DNA of 64,000 bases from Paracoccaceae bacterium (GTDB lineage Bacteria > Pseudomonadota > Alphaproteobacteria > Rhodobacterales > Rhodobacteraceae). Under the pieces are notes generated by a model. It was not told where the DNA came from. It ran no database searches and saw only the letters and a program-made list of their open reading frames with translations. The DNA is taken from positions 1-64,000 of the forward strand of contig VYFX01000079.1 of the NCBI GenBank assembly GCA_009842205.1. The letters are read 5' to 3'. Shown here in pieces: positions 16,618 through 26,727 of this stretch. The stretch's first letter is position 1, and the number at the start of each line of letters is the position of its first letter. Made by a program: the position numbers and the translations under genes.

Positions 16618-18435
16618 ATGCAGTCAAATCTCCAAACACGTGTTCAGGAAGTAGAAGTGAACTTTGGAGGTGATCCGTTGTTCTCAAACATTTCCTTTAA
16701 CCTTCATGAGGGAGACAAGATATCTCTGGTGGGGCGGAATGGTTGTGGCAAATCCACTTTGTTCAAGGTAATTGCTGGAGATATCGAACCTGATCACGGT
16801 GAAATAGATAGTAGCAAAGGCTTAAGGGTTGCCTATCTGGGCCAAAAGGAGAATTTTGACAACTACCGAACCTTGGGTGATTTTGCCTCTAGGGGACTTG
16901 GTGATAGTGAAAAATACCTGGTAGATCAAACGGCACAATTATTGGGATTTGATCCCGATGCACTCGTAAATGAGTCCTCAGGTGGAGAAAAGCGCAAGGC
17001 AGCCTTGGCAAGGGTTTTTGCCAAGGAACGGGACGTGTATCTGCTGGATGAACCAACAAACCATTTGGATATTAACGCCATTCTCTGGTTGGAAGAAACA
17101 ATCAAGACCTCTGCCAAAACTTTTGTCGTAATAAGTCATGACAGGAAACTTTTATCAAACATGGGAGGTAGAGCCTTTTGGCTGGACCGTGGAAAATTGC
17201 GTATTTGTCCCTATGGATACGGCAGGTTTGAGGAGTGGCAGGAGGAAATCCTTGATCTGGAAAATACCCATCGAACCAAGTTGGACCGACGGATAAGAAC
17301 GGAAACCCTCTGGTCGAGGGAAGGGATTAGTGCGCGACGAAAAAGAAATCAGGGCAGATTGAAGGCCTTGGAAAAACTGAGGGAGAAAAGAGCCGAGTTT
17401 GCCCAGCGGGAAACAACCTTTTCTGTAAATATCAACCAGCCGAAAAGTGACACCCAAATGGTATTGGAAGCGTTCAATATCGATAAATCTCTCGGAGGCA
17501 AGGAGATCATCAGGGATTTTTCACTACGGATTCTGAAAGGTGACAGAATTGCCATTGTTGGCCCTAACGGGGCCGGCAAGTCGACATTGTTAAAGTCACT
17601 GACAAAGGAAATCGGAGTTGACCAAGGGAAAGTCAGGCTAGGATACAATTTTGATCTGGCAGCGATGTGGCAGGACAGGACCCTGGAAAATCTGAACATC
17701 AGTGTTCAGGAATTCTTGGTGGGGAAGGGAGCAAATACAAGGGACCAGCCTGACCAGGTGATTTTTCAGGGAAGGGGCCTTCATATCATTTCATACATCA
17801 AGAAGTTCCAATTCGAATATTGGAAGGCAAAATCTCCTTTGAAGTCCCTGTCAGGTGGCGAATTGGGTAGAATGTTGCTGGCCAAGATATTCTTGCGGGA
17901 AAGCAATTTTCTGGCACTTGATGAACCAACTAATGATCTGGATGTCGAAACCCTGGACATGCTGAAGGAAATTCTGGCCAATTACAAGGGCACCGTGGCA
18001 TTCGTATCGCACGACCGTGATTTTATCGATAATGTGGCCAACATCACCCTTGCTTATGAAGGCAATGGCAAATGGCAAGCCTACAGCGGAGGCTGGTCTG
18101 ATTACCTGAAGCAGAAAAAGAATCCTGCTAACACTGGAAACACCTATTTTCCAACGGCCAAAATCCAAAAGAAAAAAGAAAGAACGGCACCCAAATCAAT
18201 CAATGGGAATCTGCTTTCCTTTACTGAAAGGCATCGTTTGGAAATCCTGCCTGATCTAATAGAAAACAAGGAGGCGAGGATATCCGAATTAACGGTCAAG
18301 CTGGAAGACCCAAACCTCTATTCCAATAATTCCAGCTTGTTTGACGAGTTAACCAACGATTTGGTAGTTGAGCAGGCCAAACTGGTTTCCCTGGAAGAGG
18401 AATGGTATCAACTTGCAAGTAAGCAGGAAGAATAA
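16618..18435 (+). CDS. ABC-F family ATPase, Uup-like
   Basis: A 605-residue soluble protein with two ABC domains and no membrane segment. Domain 1 has Walker A GRNGCGKST, signature SSGGEKRKAAL and Walker B LLDEPTNHLD; domain 2 has GPNGAGKST, LSGGELGRM and LALDEPTNDLD. The linker between domains is basic and helical, and residues from about 540 form a coiled-coil tail (KEARISELTVKLED), both Uup features. ABC-F proteins bind the ribosome or branched DNA; Uup is linked to genome stability and translation. ATG 16618 is preferred to the TTG three bases earlier. It converges on parE with a 4-bp gap. Confidence 0.9.
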   Translation: MQSNLQTRVQEVEVNFGGDPLFSNISFNLHEGDKISLVGRNGCGKSTLFKVIAGDIEPDHGEIDSSKGLRVAYLGQKENFDNYRTLGDFASRGLGDSEKYLVDQTAQLLGFDPDALVNESSGGEKRKAALARVFAKERDVYLLDEPTNHLDINAILWLEETIKTSAKTFVVISHDRKLLSNMGGRAFWLDRGKLRICPYGYGRFEEWQEEILDLENTHRTKLDRRIRTETLWSREGISARRKRNQGRLKALEKLREKRAEFAQRETTFSVNINQPKSDTQMVLEAFNIDKSLGGKEIIRDFSLRILKGDRIAIVGPNGAGKSTLLKSLTKEIGVDQGKVRLGYNFDLAAMWQDRTLENLNISVQEFLVGKGANTRDQPDQVIFQGRGLHIISYIKKFQFEYWKAKSPLKSLSGGELGRMLLAKIFLRESNFLALDEPTNDLDVETLDMLKEILANYKGTVAFVSHDRDFIDNVANITLAYEGNGKWQAYSGGWSDYLKQKKNPANTGNTYFPTAKIQKKKERTAPKSINGNLLSFTERHRLEILPDLIENKEARISELTVKLEDPNLYSNNSSLFDELTNDLVVEQAKLVSLEEEWYQLASKQEE

Positions 18436-18439
18436 GGAA

Positions 18440-20407
18440 TCAAATATCCAGATTCTCGGCAAATGAAGCCTTTTCCTGAATGAACATGAATCTTTCCTCG
18501 GCCTTTCTACCCATCAACCGTGAAATCAGATCATCTGTATCATCATCCTCTTCAGGAGCAACAGAAACTTTGAGAAGCGTACGTGAATCTGGGTTCATGG
18601 TGGTATTTTTCAAATCCTTGGCATCCATTTCACCCAAGCCCTTGAATCTGGAAACCCTGACCGGACCACGACCTCCCAACCCCTTTTCGATAAGTTCGTC
18701 CTTGGTACTATCATCAAGAGCATAAACCTTTATCGGTCCTTGGGAAATACGGTACAGGGGCGGGCAGGCGAGGTACAGATGTCCATTCTCGACGATGGGT
18801 TTCATTTGGGAATAGAAAAAGGTCATCAAAAGGGAAGCAATATGGGCACCATCGACATCTGCATCGGTCATGATGATGATCTTCTCATAACGCAAATCCT
18901 CCAGTTTGAAGCCACTGCCCATTTCAACGCCGAGTGCCTGACAAATATCCTTAATTTCATTGTTAGTTGTGATCTTGGAGGAGGCAGCACCAAGAACATT
19001 CAAAATCTTACCTCGCAAGGGAAGCAGGGCTTGGGTATTTCTGTCTCTGGCCATTTTGGCTGAGCCACCGGCCGAATCACCTTCCACCAGAAAAATTTCC
19101 GAATTTTCCGGATCCGTGCACGAACAATCAACCAATTTGCCAGGTAGTCTCAATTTGTTGATCGCAGTCTTGCGACTTGCAATCTTGGCCTTTTTCCTTC
19201 GTATTCTTTCGTCAGCCCTAAGGGTAACCAAATCAATCAACTGGTTGGAAACCTTGGGATTTCCGACCAGCCAGTTTTCGAAATGATCTCTGACGGAATT
19301 TTCAACCAGCCTTTGAGCACCAGAGGTTACAAGCCGTTCCTTGGTTTGTCCTGAGAATCTTGGATCCTGGATAAAGCAAGACAATAGTGCACATCCATTG
19401 GATTGTATGTCCTCCCTGATAATTTGCTCGATCTGTTTGTTTCCGATTATTCCACCGTAGGTTTTCAACCCCTTGAGAATGGCTGCCCAGAAGCCTGATT
19501 CATGGGTACCACCCAAAGATGTCGGGATGGTATTGCAAAAGGAATGGCTATAACCATCCATATAGGGGCCCCAGTTGAGGGCCCATTCAACGGAGCCTAC
19601 GGATTTCTTACCAAACTTTTCCGAAAAATCAACCTTGCCGACAAAATGGTTTTCAGCGAGCATTTCCGAATCATTTGTTGTTTCCGATAAAAAGTCGGAA
19701 AGTCCTCCGGGAAAATGAAAAACAGCCTTGGGTGGAATCTCCGGCGTTTCATAATTGCAAACCCAAGTGATTTTGACCCCGGAGAAAAGGAATGCCTTGG
19801 CCCGGACCAACTTGAAGATGATGCCAGGTTTCAATTTGATCTTGTCACCAAAGATTTCCTTGTCCGGCAAAAACCTCACGGAAGTTCCCCGCCGATTGTA
19901 AATCTTGCCGGCATGGGTTAGTTCATTCGTGGGTACGCCCCTGGAAAAACCCTGGGTATATAATTCCTGATTGCGGGCTACTTCCACTTCCATATATTCG
20001 GAAAGGGCATTTACAACGGAAATGCCAACCCCATGGAGACCACCGGAAGTGGTGTAAATCTTGTTGGAGAATTTACCACCGGCATGAAGAGTGGTAAGAA
20101 TTACTTCAAGGGCTGACTTGTCCGGGAATTTTGGATGGGGATCAATGGGAATACCCCGGCCGTTGTCCCTGACGGTCAAACTGCAATCCTCATGAAATTC
20201 AATATCAATCCGGTCGGCAAAGCCGGCAACGGCTTCGTCCATAGCGTTATCTATAATTTCTGCGGCCAAGTGATGAAGCGATTTCTCATCGGTGCCACCA
20301 ATATACATCCCGGGATGACGTCGTACAGGAGTTAACCCCTCAAGGACTTCTATATCTTCAGCACTATAAGAATTATCTTCAAACTGGTCTTGTGAAAATA
20401 AATCCAT
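18440..20407 (-). CDS. parE: DNA topoisomerase IV subunit B
   Basis: A 655-residue type IIA topoisomerase ATPase subunit, which with ParC decatenates daughter chromosomes. The GHKL ATPase domain shows EIIDNAMDEAVAG, DNGRGIPIDPHPKFP and the ATP lid GGLHGVGISVVNALS. The TOPRIM domain has the acidic EGDSAGGSAKMARDR motif and DADVDGAHIASLL. Length is close to ParE, and the absence of the long GyrB insert favours ParE over GyrB. ATG 20407 (MDLFSQDQ) is chosen over an upstream TTG at 20419. The gene is divergent from the MATE gene, and a perfect DnaA box lies in the shared control region. Confidence 0.93.
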   Translation of the reverse strand: MDLFSQDQFEDNSYSAEDIEVLEGLTPVRRHPGMYIGGTDEKSLHHLAAEIIDNAMDEAVAGFADRIDIEFHEDCSLTVRDNGRGIPIDPHPKFPDKSALEVILTTLHAGGKFSNKIYTTSGGLHGVGISVVNALSEYMEVEVARNQELYTQGFSRGVPTNELTHAGKIYNRRGTSVRFLPDKEIFGDKIKLKPGIIFKLVRAKAFLFSGVKITWVCNYETPEIPPKAVFHFPGGLSDFLSETTNDSEMLAENHFVGKVDFSEKFGKKSVGSVEWALNWGPYMDGYSHSFCNTIPTSLGGTHESGFWAAILKGLKTYGGIIGNKQIEQIIREDIQSNGCALLSCFIQDPRFSGQTKERLVTSGAQRLVENSVRDHFENWLVGNPKVSNQLIDLVTLRADERIRRKKAKIASRKTAINKLRLPGKLVDCSCTDPENSEIFLVEGDSAGGSAKMARDRNTQALLPLRGKILNVLGAASSKITTNNEIKDICQALGVEMGSGFKLEDLRYEKIIIMTDADVDGAHIASLLMTFFYSQMKPIVENGHLYLACPPLYRISQGPIKVYALDDSTKDELIEKGLGGRGPVRVSRFKGLGEMDAKDLKNTTMNPDSRTLLKVSVAPEEDDDTDDLISRLMGRKAEERFMFIQEKASFAENLDI

Positions 20408-20496
20408 TTTTCTGCTCAATATGTCTGCTTACCACTATATATAGTAAAAAATGCATGCGTAATGCAATATATTGTGGACTGTTCATAAAATTTTGT

Positions 20497-20505
20497 TGTG
20501 GATAA
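20497..20505 (-). promoter_or_regulatory. Perfect DnaA box in the parE/MATE intergenic region
   Basis: TGTGGATAA on the plus strand is the exact complement of the TTATCCACA consensus. It lies about 90 bp upstream of the parE start. It is a single box; with no cluster of boxes and no DUE-like neighbour it is not a replication origin. Regulation of parE by DnaA is possible but unproven. Confidence 0.4.
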
Positions 20506-20682
20506 CCCTGAAAATCCAAATTTTTAAAACCTATTATTCTCAAGGCGTCAATTATTGTTCCTGCAACATATATATTGAACATTCTCCTTCTGATTTCAAA
20601 CAAAAGAAATTCTAATTTTTAAACCACTAGTCTTGGTTTAATTCATTTTTCAGGGAAAACTGAAAGCTACAGAAATTTAATC

Positions 20683-22074
20683 ATGCTTGTACAGAAACTA
20701 CTTTCCAGCAAAAGAATAGAAGCCTATCGGGCTACCCTGGCTTTGGCGATTCCCCTTATCGGGAGTAACATTGCACATTCAGTCAAGCATTTGACCGATA
20801 CCATCATGCTTGGACGTTATAGTGTTGATGCCCTTGCAGCAGGTGTGCTGGGAGCAACCATTTTTGTTTTCCTGATGATAACCGGATCAGGCTTTTCGAT
20901 AGCTGTAATCTCGCTGGCATCAAATGCCGAGGGCAGTCACAAATCATGGATGGTACGTCGTTATATCCGCATGGGATGCTGGATTACCATTCTCTATTGT
21001 TTTGTCATGTTGATACCCATGTGGTTTTCACAGCCCATATTTCTGCTGATGGGGCAAGATCCGGCAATATCCGAATTGGCCGCCGATTATCTTCTTTATG
21101 CCATGTGGGGACTTTTTCCAGCCCTGATCCTGATGGTGTTCAAGGCCTTTTTTCTGGCCCTGGTCAGACCGAAGATCATTTTCGTTTCAACACTGATTGG
21201 TGCACTCTTCAACATTTTTGCCAACTATCTGTTGATTTTCGGAAATTTCGGCTTTCCGGAGTTGGGTGTAAGGGGTGCTGCAATAGCTTCAACGGTTTCC
21301 CATTCGCTGGCACTGCTTATCATGCTTGCTTTCCTGATCAGGGTAAGGGATTTCCTGCCCTATAAGCTGTTTTCGAATTTTCTGTCCTTTCACTCTTCGA
21401 GTTTCAGGGAAATTTTCAATCTGGGATGGCCCATTTGTGCAGCCATGATTGCCGAGGCATCCTTCTTTTCGGGGGCTGCCATCATGATGGGATGGATCAA
21501 TACCGCTTCCCTCGCTGCCCATGGCATCGTGATTGAGATTTGTGCCATGGTATTCATGATTTATTATGGTCTGTCCTATGCCGGGACAACCCAAATCAGC
21601 AGTGCCTTGGGGAGAAATGATCCGGTAGAAATAAAAACCATTGCGAATGCAATTCTCGAATTGAATCTGATGGCTGCCTGTGTTGTCATAACCATATTCC
21701 TTTTATTCCCGGAAACACTTATTTCCGTCTTCCTGAAGGAGGACACTGCTGAAACCAGAGAAGTTTTGAACATTGGAATGAAAATCCTGCTGTTTGCTGC
21801 CTTTTTTCAGTTGTTTGATGCCTTTCAGGCTGTATTGCTCGGTTTCTTGAGGGGATTGAAAGACACCCTGATTCCCATGATCATAGCTGCAATAAGTTAC
21901 TGGGTAGTGGGCATAACCACCAGTTATTTCCTGGCCTTCAATGTAGGTCTGGAAGGGGAGGGTGTATATGGTGGCTTTATTATCGGTCTGGGCTTTGCTT
22001 CAATTCTGTTTTTCTTCAGATTTCGAAGAAAGTTGTCCAAGCTGGGTTCGGGAGATGGTTCATCATTAGTGTAG
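20683..22074 (+). CDS. MATE family multidrug/cation efflux transporter
   Basis: A 463-residue inner-membrane protein with twelve predicted helices in two similar halves. The opening helix ATLALAIPLIGSNIAHSV and the loop LTDTIMLGRYSVDALAAGVL are typical of NorM-like MATE proteins, which export drugs or metabolites in exchange for Na+ or H+. The C-terminal half repeats the motif around MIYYGLSYAGTTQISSALGR. The gene stands alone, divergent from parE, convergent with glnA. Substrate is unknown. Confidence 0.9.
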   Translation: MLVQKLLSSKRIEAYRATLALAIPLIGSNIAHSVKHLTDTIMLGRYSVDALAAGVLGATIFVFLMITGSGFSIAVISLASNAEGSHKSWMVRRYIRMGCWITILYCFVMLIPMWFSQPIFLLMGQDPAISELAADYLLYAMWGLFPALILMVFKAFFLALVRPKIIFVSTLIGALFNIFANYLLIFGNFGFPELGVRGAAIASTVSHSLALLIMLAFLIRVRDFLPYKLFSNFLSFHSSSFREIFNLGWPICAAMIAEASFFSGAAIMMGWINTASLAAHGIVIEICAMVFMIYYGLSYAGTTQISSALGRNDPVEIKTIANAILELNLMAACVVITIFLLFPETLISVFLKEDTAETREVLNIGMKILLFAAFFQLFDAFQAVLLGFLRGLKDTLIPMIIAAISYWVVGITTSYFLAFNVGLEGEGVYGGFIIGLGFASILFFFRFRRKLSKLGSGDGSSLV

Positions 22075-22085
22075 GGGGAAAGGGT

Positions 22086-22111
22086 GTGGTGGAATTTTTA
22101 AATTCCACCAC
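22086..22111. terminator. Perfect 12-bp hairpin between MATE and glnA
   Basis: GTGGTGGAATTT (22086-22097) and AAATTCCACCAC (22100-22111) form a perfect inverted repeat with only two bases between the arms. It lies 12 bp after the MATE stop and 13 bp before the glnA stop on the other strand. Neither side has a U-tract, so it may end transcription both ways by an unusual route or protect mRNA ends. Confidence 0.55.
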
Positions 22112-22123
22112 TAAGGAGGTTAG

Positions 22124-23533
22124 TTATCCGGCATAGTACATTTGGTACTCAACAGGATGAGGTGTATGTTCAAAATTGTAAACCTCTTCCCATTTCAGTT
22201 CACTGTAGCCTTCGATCTGGTCCTTTGTGAACACATCACCGGCCAGAAGATAATCCATATCCTCGTTCAATGAATCCAGTGCTTCACGCAAGGAAGAACA
22301 AACCGTTGGTATGCCCTGCAACTCTTCGGGTGGAAGATCATACAGGTTCTTGTCCATGGCCTCACCGGGATTGGTCCTGTTGAGGATTCCATCAACCCCG
22401 GCCATCATGAGAGCTGCAAAGCAGAGATAGGGGTTGGCCATGGGATCAGGAAAGCGGGCTTCAACCCTCTTTGCCTTGGGATTTTCAGTCCATGGAATTC
22501 GAATACAACCAGAACGGTTGCGAGCTGAATATGCCCTGAGAACAGGAGCTTCAAAACCCGGAATCAACCTTTTGTAGGAATTGGTTGTGGGATTGGTAAA
22601 GGCATTCAGGGATTTTGCATGCTTCAACAGACCCCCAATGAACCACAGGCCTTCGTCACTGAGGTCGGCATACCTGTCTCCCGAGAACAAAGGAGCGCCA
22701 TCCTTCCAAAGAGACATGTTGACATGCATGCCTGTACCGTTGTCCCCAGCGATTGGCTTTGGCATGAAGGTTGCTGAACGTCCGTAGAAATCAGCGACAT
22801 TCTGAACAACATATTTGTACTTTTGAAGTTGATCACCCTGATCGGTCAGAGAAGAAAAGATCAATCCGAGCTCATGTTGGCTTGCAGCCACTTCATGGTG
22901 GTGCTTGTCGACATTCATGCCGATGCTTTTCATGGTTGAAAGCATTTCGGAACGAATATTCTGGGCTGAATCAGTCGGGTTTACCGGAAAGTAGCCACCC
23001 TTGACACCTGGTCGGAATCCGGTATTGCCCGTTGGATATTTGGTATCGCTGTTCCATGGGGCATCAACGGCATCCACCTCGAACGAAACCTTTTGCATCT
23101 CGTTGCTGAAACGAACATCATCAAACATGAAAAATTCGGCTTCCGGTCCAAAATAGGCAACATCACCCACCCCTGAATTCTTGAGGAAGGCTTCGGCTTT
23201 TTCAGCAGTGCTTCTTGGATCACGCTCGTAAGGTTCGCCTGTATCAGGTTCTACGACCGAACAATGGAGGCACATTGTCCTTTCAGAGTAGAAAGGATCA
23301 ATATAGTGGGAATTGAGGTCCGGCATGAGTTTCATGTCAGATGCTTCAATTGATTTCCAACCTGCGATGGAAGACCCGTCAAACATCATTCCTTCTTCAA
23401 GGAAATCCTCGTCAACCTGGTCAGCCATGACTGTTACATGCTGGAGTTTCCCCCGTGGGTCGGTAAACCGAAGATCGACAAAATCGATATCCTCTTCCCC
23501 GATCATAGATATTATTTCTTCATTGGAACTCAC
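22124..23533 (-). CDS. glnA: Glutamine synthetase type I
   Basis: A 469-residue type I glutamine synthetase that makes glutamine from glutamate, ammonia and ATP. Visible landmarks: the N-terminal MFDGSSIAGW, the active-site GTGMHVNMSLWKDG and NRSGCIRIPW segments, and the adenylylation site NLYDLPPEE with Tyr398. Presence of that Tyr indicates GlnE-type control. A GTG start at 23533 is used, with AAGGAG six bases upstream. The gene follows glnB by 34 bp on the same strand, the usual alphaproteobacterial glnBA operon. Confidence 0.97.
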   Translation of the reverse strand: MSSNEEIISMIGEEDIDFVDLRFTDPRGKLQHVTVMADQVDEDFLEEGMMFDGSSIAGWKSIEASDMKLMPDLNSHYIDPFYSERTMCLHCSVVEPDTGEPYERDPRSTAEKAEAFLKNSGVGDVAYFGPEAEFFMFDDVRFSNEMQKVSFEVDAVDAPWNSDTKYPTGNTGFRPGVKGGYFPVNPTDSAQNIRSEMLSTMKSIGMNVDKHHHEVAASQHELGLIFSSLTDQGDQLQKYKYVVQNVADFYGRSATFMPKPIAGDNGTGMHVNMSLWKDGAPLFSGDRYADLSDEGLWFIGGLLKHAKSLNAFTNPTTNSYKRLIPGFEAPVLRAYSARNRSGCIRIPWTENPKAKRVEARFPDPMANPYLCFAALMMAGVDGILNRTNPGEAMDKNLYDLPPEELQGIPTVCSSLREALDSLNEDMDYLLAGDVFTKDQIEGYSELKWEEVYNFEHTPHPVEYQMYYAG

Positions 23534-23567
23534 AATATTCTCCTTTCACATTAAATCCAATTGCAAA

Positions 23568-24237
<670 letters not shown>

Positions 24238-25794
24238 ATGCCACCAATTTGTTCGACTGAAGAAATTCAGAAAATTGAGCATTTACAAATCAAGGATGAT
24301 ATTCAGGTTGCCACCGATCTAATGGAATGTGCTGGTACAAAGGCAGCCGAATCAATAGTTGAATGGAATCAGGAAGCACGAAAGAAAAGCAGAAACCATT
24401 TTCATGTATTGTGTGGTCCGGGAAACAATGGTGGTGACGGCTTTGTTATAGCCAGAACACTATTTGATCTAGGTAAGAAGGTCTCCTGTTGGGAATTGGG
24501 GAGCCCGACCGGAATGTCTTCTTCATCCGGGGTGATGCGTTCAAAATGGCTTCAACGGGGATCGATATCCCCTATTGACCAATTCCAGAAGGCAGAATTG
24601 AAAAATGGTGATATCGTCGTTGATGCCCTGTTCGGTATTGGTCTTACCAGGCCATTGGATAAAAAGTGTTCAATTATTTTTGAAAAAATATCCCCCGACA
24701 TCCCAATTATTGCAATTGATATTCTTTCAGGACTAGATTCCACCTCTGGCAAGTTACTATCCGTTTGTGATTTGCCTGATTTTAAAGCTACCCTGACCCT
24801 TACCTTTCAATTAGCCAAATGGGGCCATTATTTACAGGAAGGATCTGCAAGATCAGGAAAAATCAAGGTTTTGCCCATAGGATTGGATGGGGGAATGAGG
24901 GAATATTCCAATGAAAACCCACCACTAGTTGAATTGGTGGAAGCCAATCCACCTGATTTTGTAAACCATTTGGATAAGCAAGGGGCAAATCACAAGTATG
25001 ACCACGGTCACTCCCTGATATTGTCCGGTTCGCAGGGAAAAATGGGTGCTGCCGAATTAGCTGGAACTTCCGCCCTCAGAATAGGCTCGGGATTGGTAAC
25101 CCTCGGTTTGCCAAGGGATGCTTTAAAGATTCATTCCAGTAAGGTGAAAGCCCTTATGGTGACCCTAACCGATGAACCAAAGGATTTGAGAGACTGTCTT
25201 CGGGACAAAAGGATTAATGCCTTATGCTTGGGACCAGGTCTGGGACTCGGTGGGAAAACCAGGGAATTCACGAATGCAGCACTGGAATCCGGGCGAAATG
25301 TTGTATTGGATGCTGATGCATTGACATCGTTTAAGGACAATCCCGAATCGTTATTCGAGCAACTTCATGAAAAAACCGTAATCACACCCCATTTTGGCGA
25401 GTTTGCCAAATTATTTCCCGATTTGGCCAATAAAATGAAATCTGATAATTATCCTGTCCTGACTGCGGTTCAAACAGCCAGTACGAGATCTGGTGCAATC
25501 GTTCTCTTGAAGGGTAGGCAAACAGTTGTCGCCTCGCCTGATGGTAAAACCTATCTCGTCAATGGGGAAAAATTTGAAAATTCATCCTGGCTGGCCACAG
25601 CTGGGTCGGGAGATGTGCTGGCTGGAATGATAACCGGCTTGATGGCCCGAAACATCACACCACTAAAGTGTACCGTCCTTGCTACCTACCTCCATCTCAA
25701 GGCTGCCAGCTTGCTGGGACCAGGATTAATAGCGGATGATATTCCCAATACCATCCCCCAAGCCATTGGGCAAGTACTGACTCAATCGACATGA
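24238..25794 (+). CDS. nnr: Bifunctional NAD(P)H-hydrate epimerase / ADP-dependent dehydratase
   Basis: A 518-residue fusion that repairs hydrated NADH and NADPH. The N-terminal epimerase (YjeF-N) domain shows GPGNNGGDGFVIART, the C-terminal ribokinase-fold dehydratase domain shows the ADP-site AGSGDVLAGMITGL. ATG 24238 is chosen because GAGGA lies eight bases before it; an upstream TTG at 24223 is less likely. In alphaproteobacteria this gene is often next to glnB-glnA, as it is here, although in this window it is divergent. Confidence 0.92.
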   Translation: MPPICSTEEIQKIEHLQIKDDIQVATDLMECAGTKAAESIVEWNQEARKKSRNHFHVLCGPGNNGGDGFVIARTLFDLGKKVSCWELGSPTGMSSSSGVMRSKWLQRGSISPIDQFQKAELKNGDIVVDALFGIGLTRPLDKKCSIIFEKISPDIPIIAIDILSGLDSTSGKLLSVCDLPDFKATLTLTFQLAKWGHYLQEGSARSGKIKVLPIGLDGGMREYSNENPPLVELVEANPPDFVNHLDKQGANHKYDHGHSLILSGSQGKMGAAELAGTSALRIGSGLVTLGLPRDALKIHSSKVKALMVTLTDEPKDLRDCLRDKRINALCLGPGLGLGGKTREFTNAALESGRNVVLDADALTSFKDNPESLFEQLHEKTVITPHFGEFAKLFPDLANKMKSDNYPVLTAVQTASTRSGAIVLLKGRQTVVASPDGKTYLVNGEKFENSSWLATAGSGDVLAGMITGLMARNITPLKCTVLATYLHLKAASLLGPGLIADDIPNTIPQAIGQVLTQST

Positions 25795-25842
25795 TAAGCC
25801 GCTAGTAGAATTATTTCATGTAGAAACAGGTAATCATTCCGA

Positions 25843-26718
25843 TTATGCGGGTACCAATACAAAGTCATGAATAACATGGTAGAAGGGGGTAGTCATTCCC
25901 CGGGCTTCCATTGATGCCGGGTCTTCTATCCAATCAAACCTGGCCATCAAACTTTCCTTGACCCCAAATACTGCATCGGAATGGATGTAGGGATCATCGG
26001 GATCAAAGATATGGGTTGTCAAACTCTTGTATCCCTCTGCCGATATAATATAGTGCAGGTGGGCAGGGCGATAGCAATGCCGACCTAGGGCAGCCAACAT
26101 CCTGCCAACCGGCCCGTCCCCGGGTATGGGGTAATATTTGGGTTTGACACCCTTGAACCAGTAAGTGCCATCAGCAGAGGTCCTGAACACTCCCCTGAGG
26201 TTGAAATCTGGTTGAATGCCCTTTTGCTGAACATCATAAAAGCCTTCATCATTGGCTTGCCAAACATCCAGTTTGGCACCGTCAACGGGATTGCCCCGGG
26301 TGTCCAGAATTCGACCCTCTACCAGCATTGGTTCTCCCTTCTGGTCCAGGCAAATATCAGAACCCATTTCCAATTCCGGTGCATCGGCTACATGAAAGGG
26401 CCCCAGGACAGTGGATTCCGAAGCTCCGGAAGGTTTACGGTTGTTTATGGCATCCACCAGCATGGAAACACCTAGGACATCGGAAAGCAGTATGAATTCC
26501 TGTCGCCACTCATCACATTTATGTCCGGTCTCGGTCAAAAACTTTATACCCTCAAACCATTCCTCTTCCGTCAATTCCAGTTCCTTGACCGCAGCATGCA
26601 TGTGCTTGACCAGAACAGTCATGATTTGCCTGAGCCTAGGGTCGGTATCCTCAGAAATGCGGCCCGCCACGACCTCGGCAGAATCCTTCTCGGTAAAATA
26701 TCCCGTTTCCACAGCCAT
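25843..26718 (-). CDS. Intradiol dioxygenase, probably hydroxyquinol 1,2-dioxygenase
   Basis: A 291-residue nonheme Fe(III) ring-cleaving dioxygenase. Expected iron ligands are Tyr161 (GFYDVQQ), Tyr195 or Tyr196 (KPKYYPIPGDG), His220 and His222 (RPAHLHY). The N-terminal helical dimer domain plus LGPFHVADAP, and its length near 290, fit hydroxyquinol dioxygenases better than chlorocatechol enzymes. It would open 1,2,4-trihydroxybenzene to maleylacetate. It is the last gene of the operon, 9 bp after the TfdB-like hydroxylase, and maleylacetate reductase is encoded at the operon head, strongly supporting the hydroxyquinol assignment. GGAGA precedes the ATG. Confidence 0.85.
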   Translation of the reverse strand: MAVETGYFTEKDSAEVVAGRISEDTDPRLRQIMTVLVKHMHAAVKELELTEEEWFEGIKFLTETGHKCDEWRQEFILLSDVLGVSMLVDAINNRKPSGASESTVLGPFHVADAPELEMGSDICLDQKGEPMLVEGRILDTRGNPVDGAKLDVWQANDEGFYDVQQKGIQPDFNLRGVFRTSADGTYWFKGVKPKYYPIPGDGPVGRMLAALGRHCYRPAHLHYIISAEGYKSLTTHIFDPDDPYIHSDAVFGVKESLMARFDWIEDPASMEARGMTTPFYHVIHDFVLVPA

Positions 26719-26727
26719 TATTTTCTC

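Noticed and set aside
18440..20407. Assignment as gyrB instead of parE
   Set aside because: Length and the TOPRIM and C-terminal regions fit ParE; the GyrB-specific insertion is absent. Paralogue comparison was not possible here.
20497..20505. Replication origin at the DnaA box
   Set aside because: Only one box is seen, with no DnaA cluster, no AT-rich unwinding element arrangement and no dnaA, dnaN or parAB nearby.
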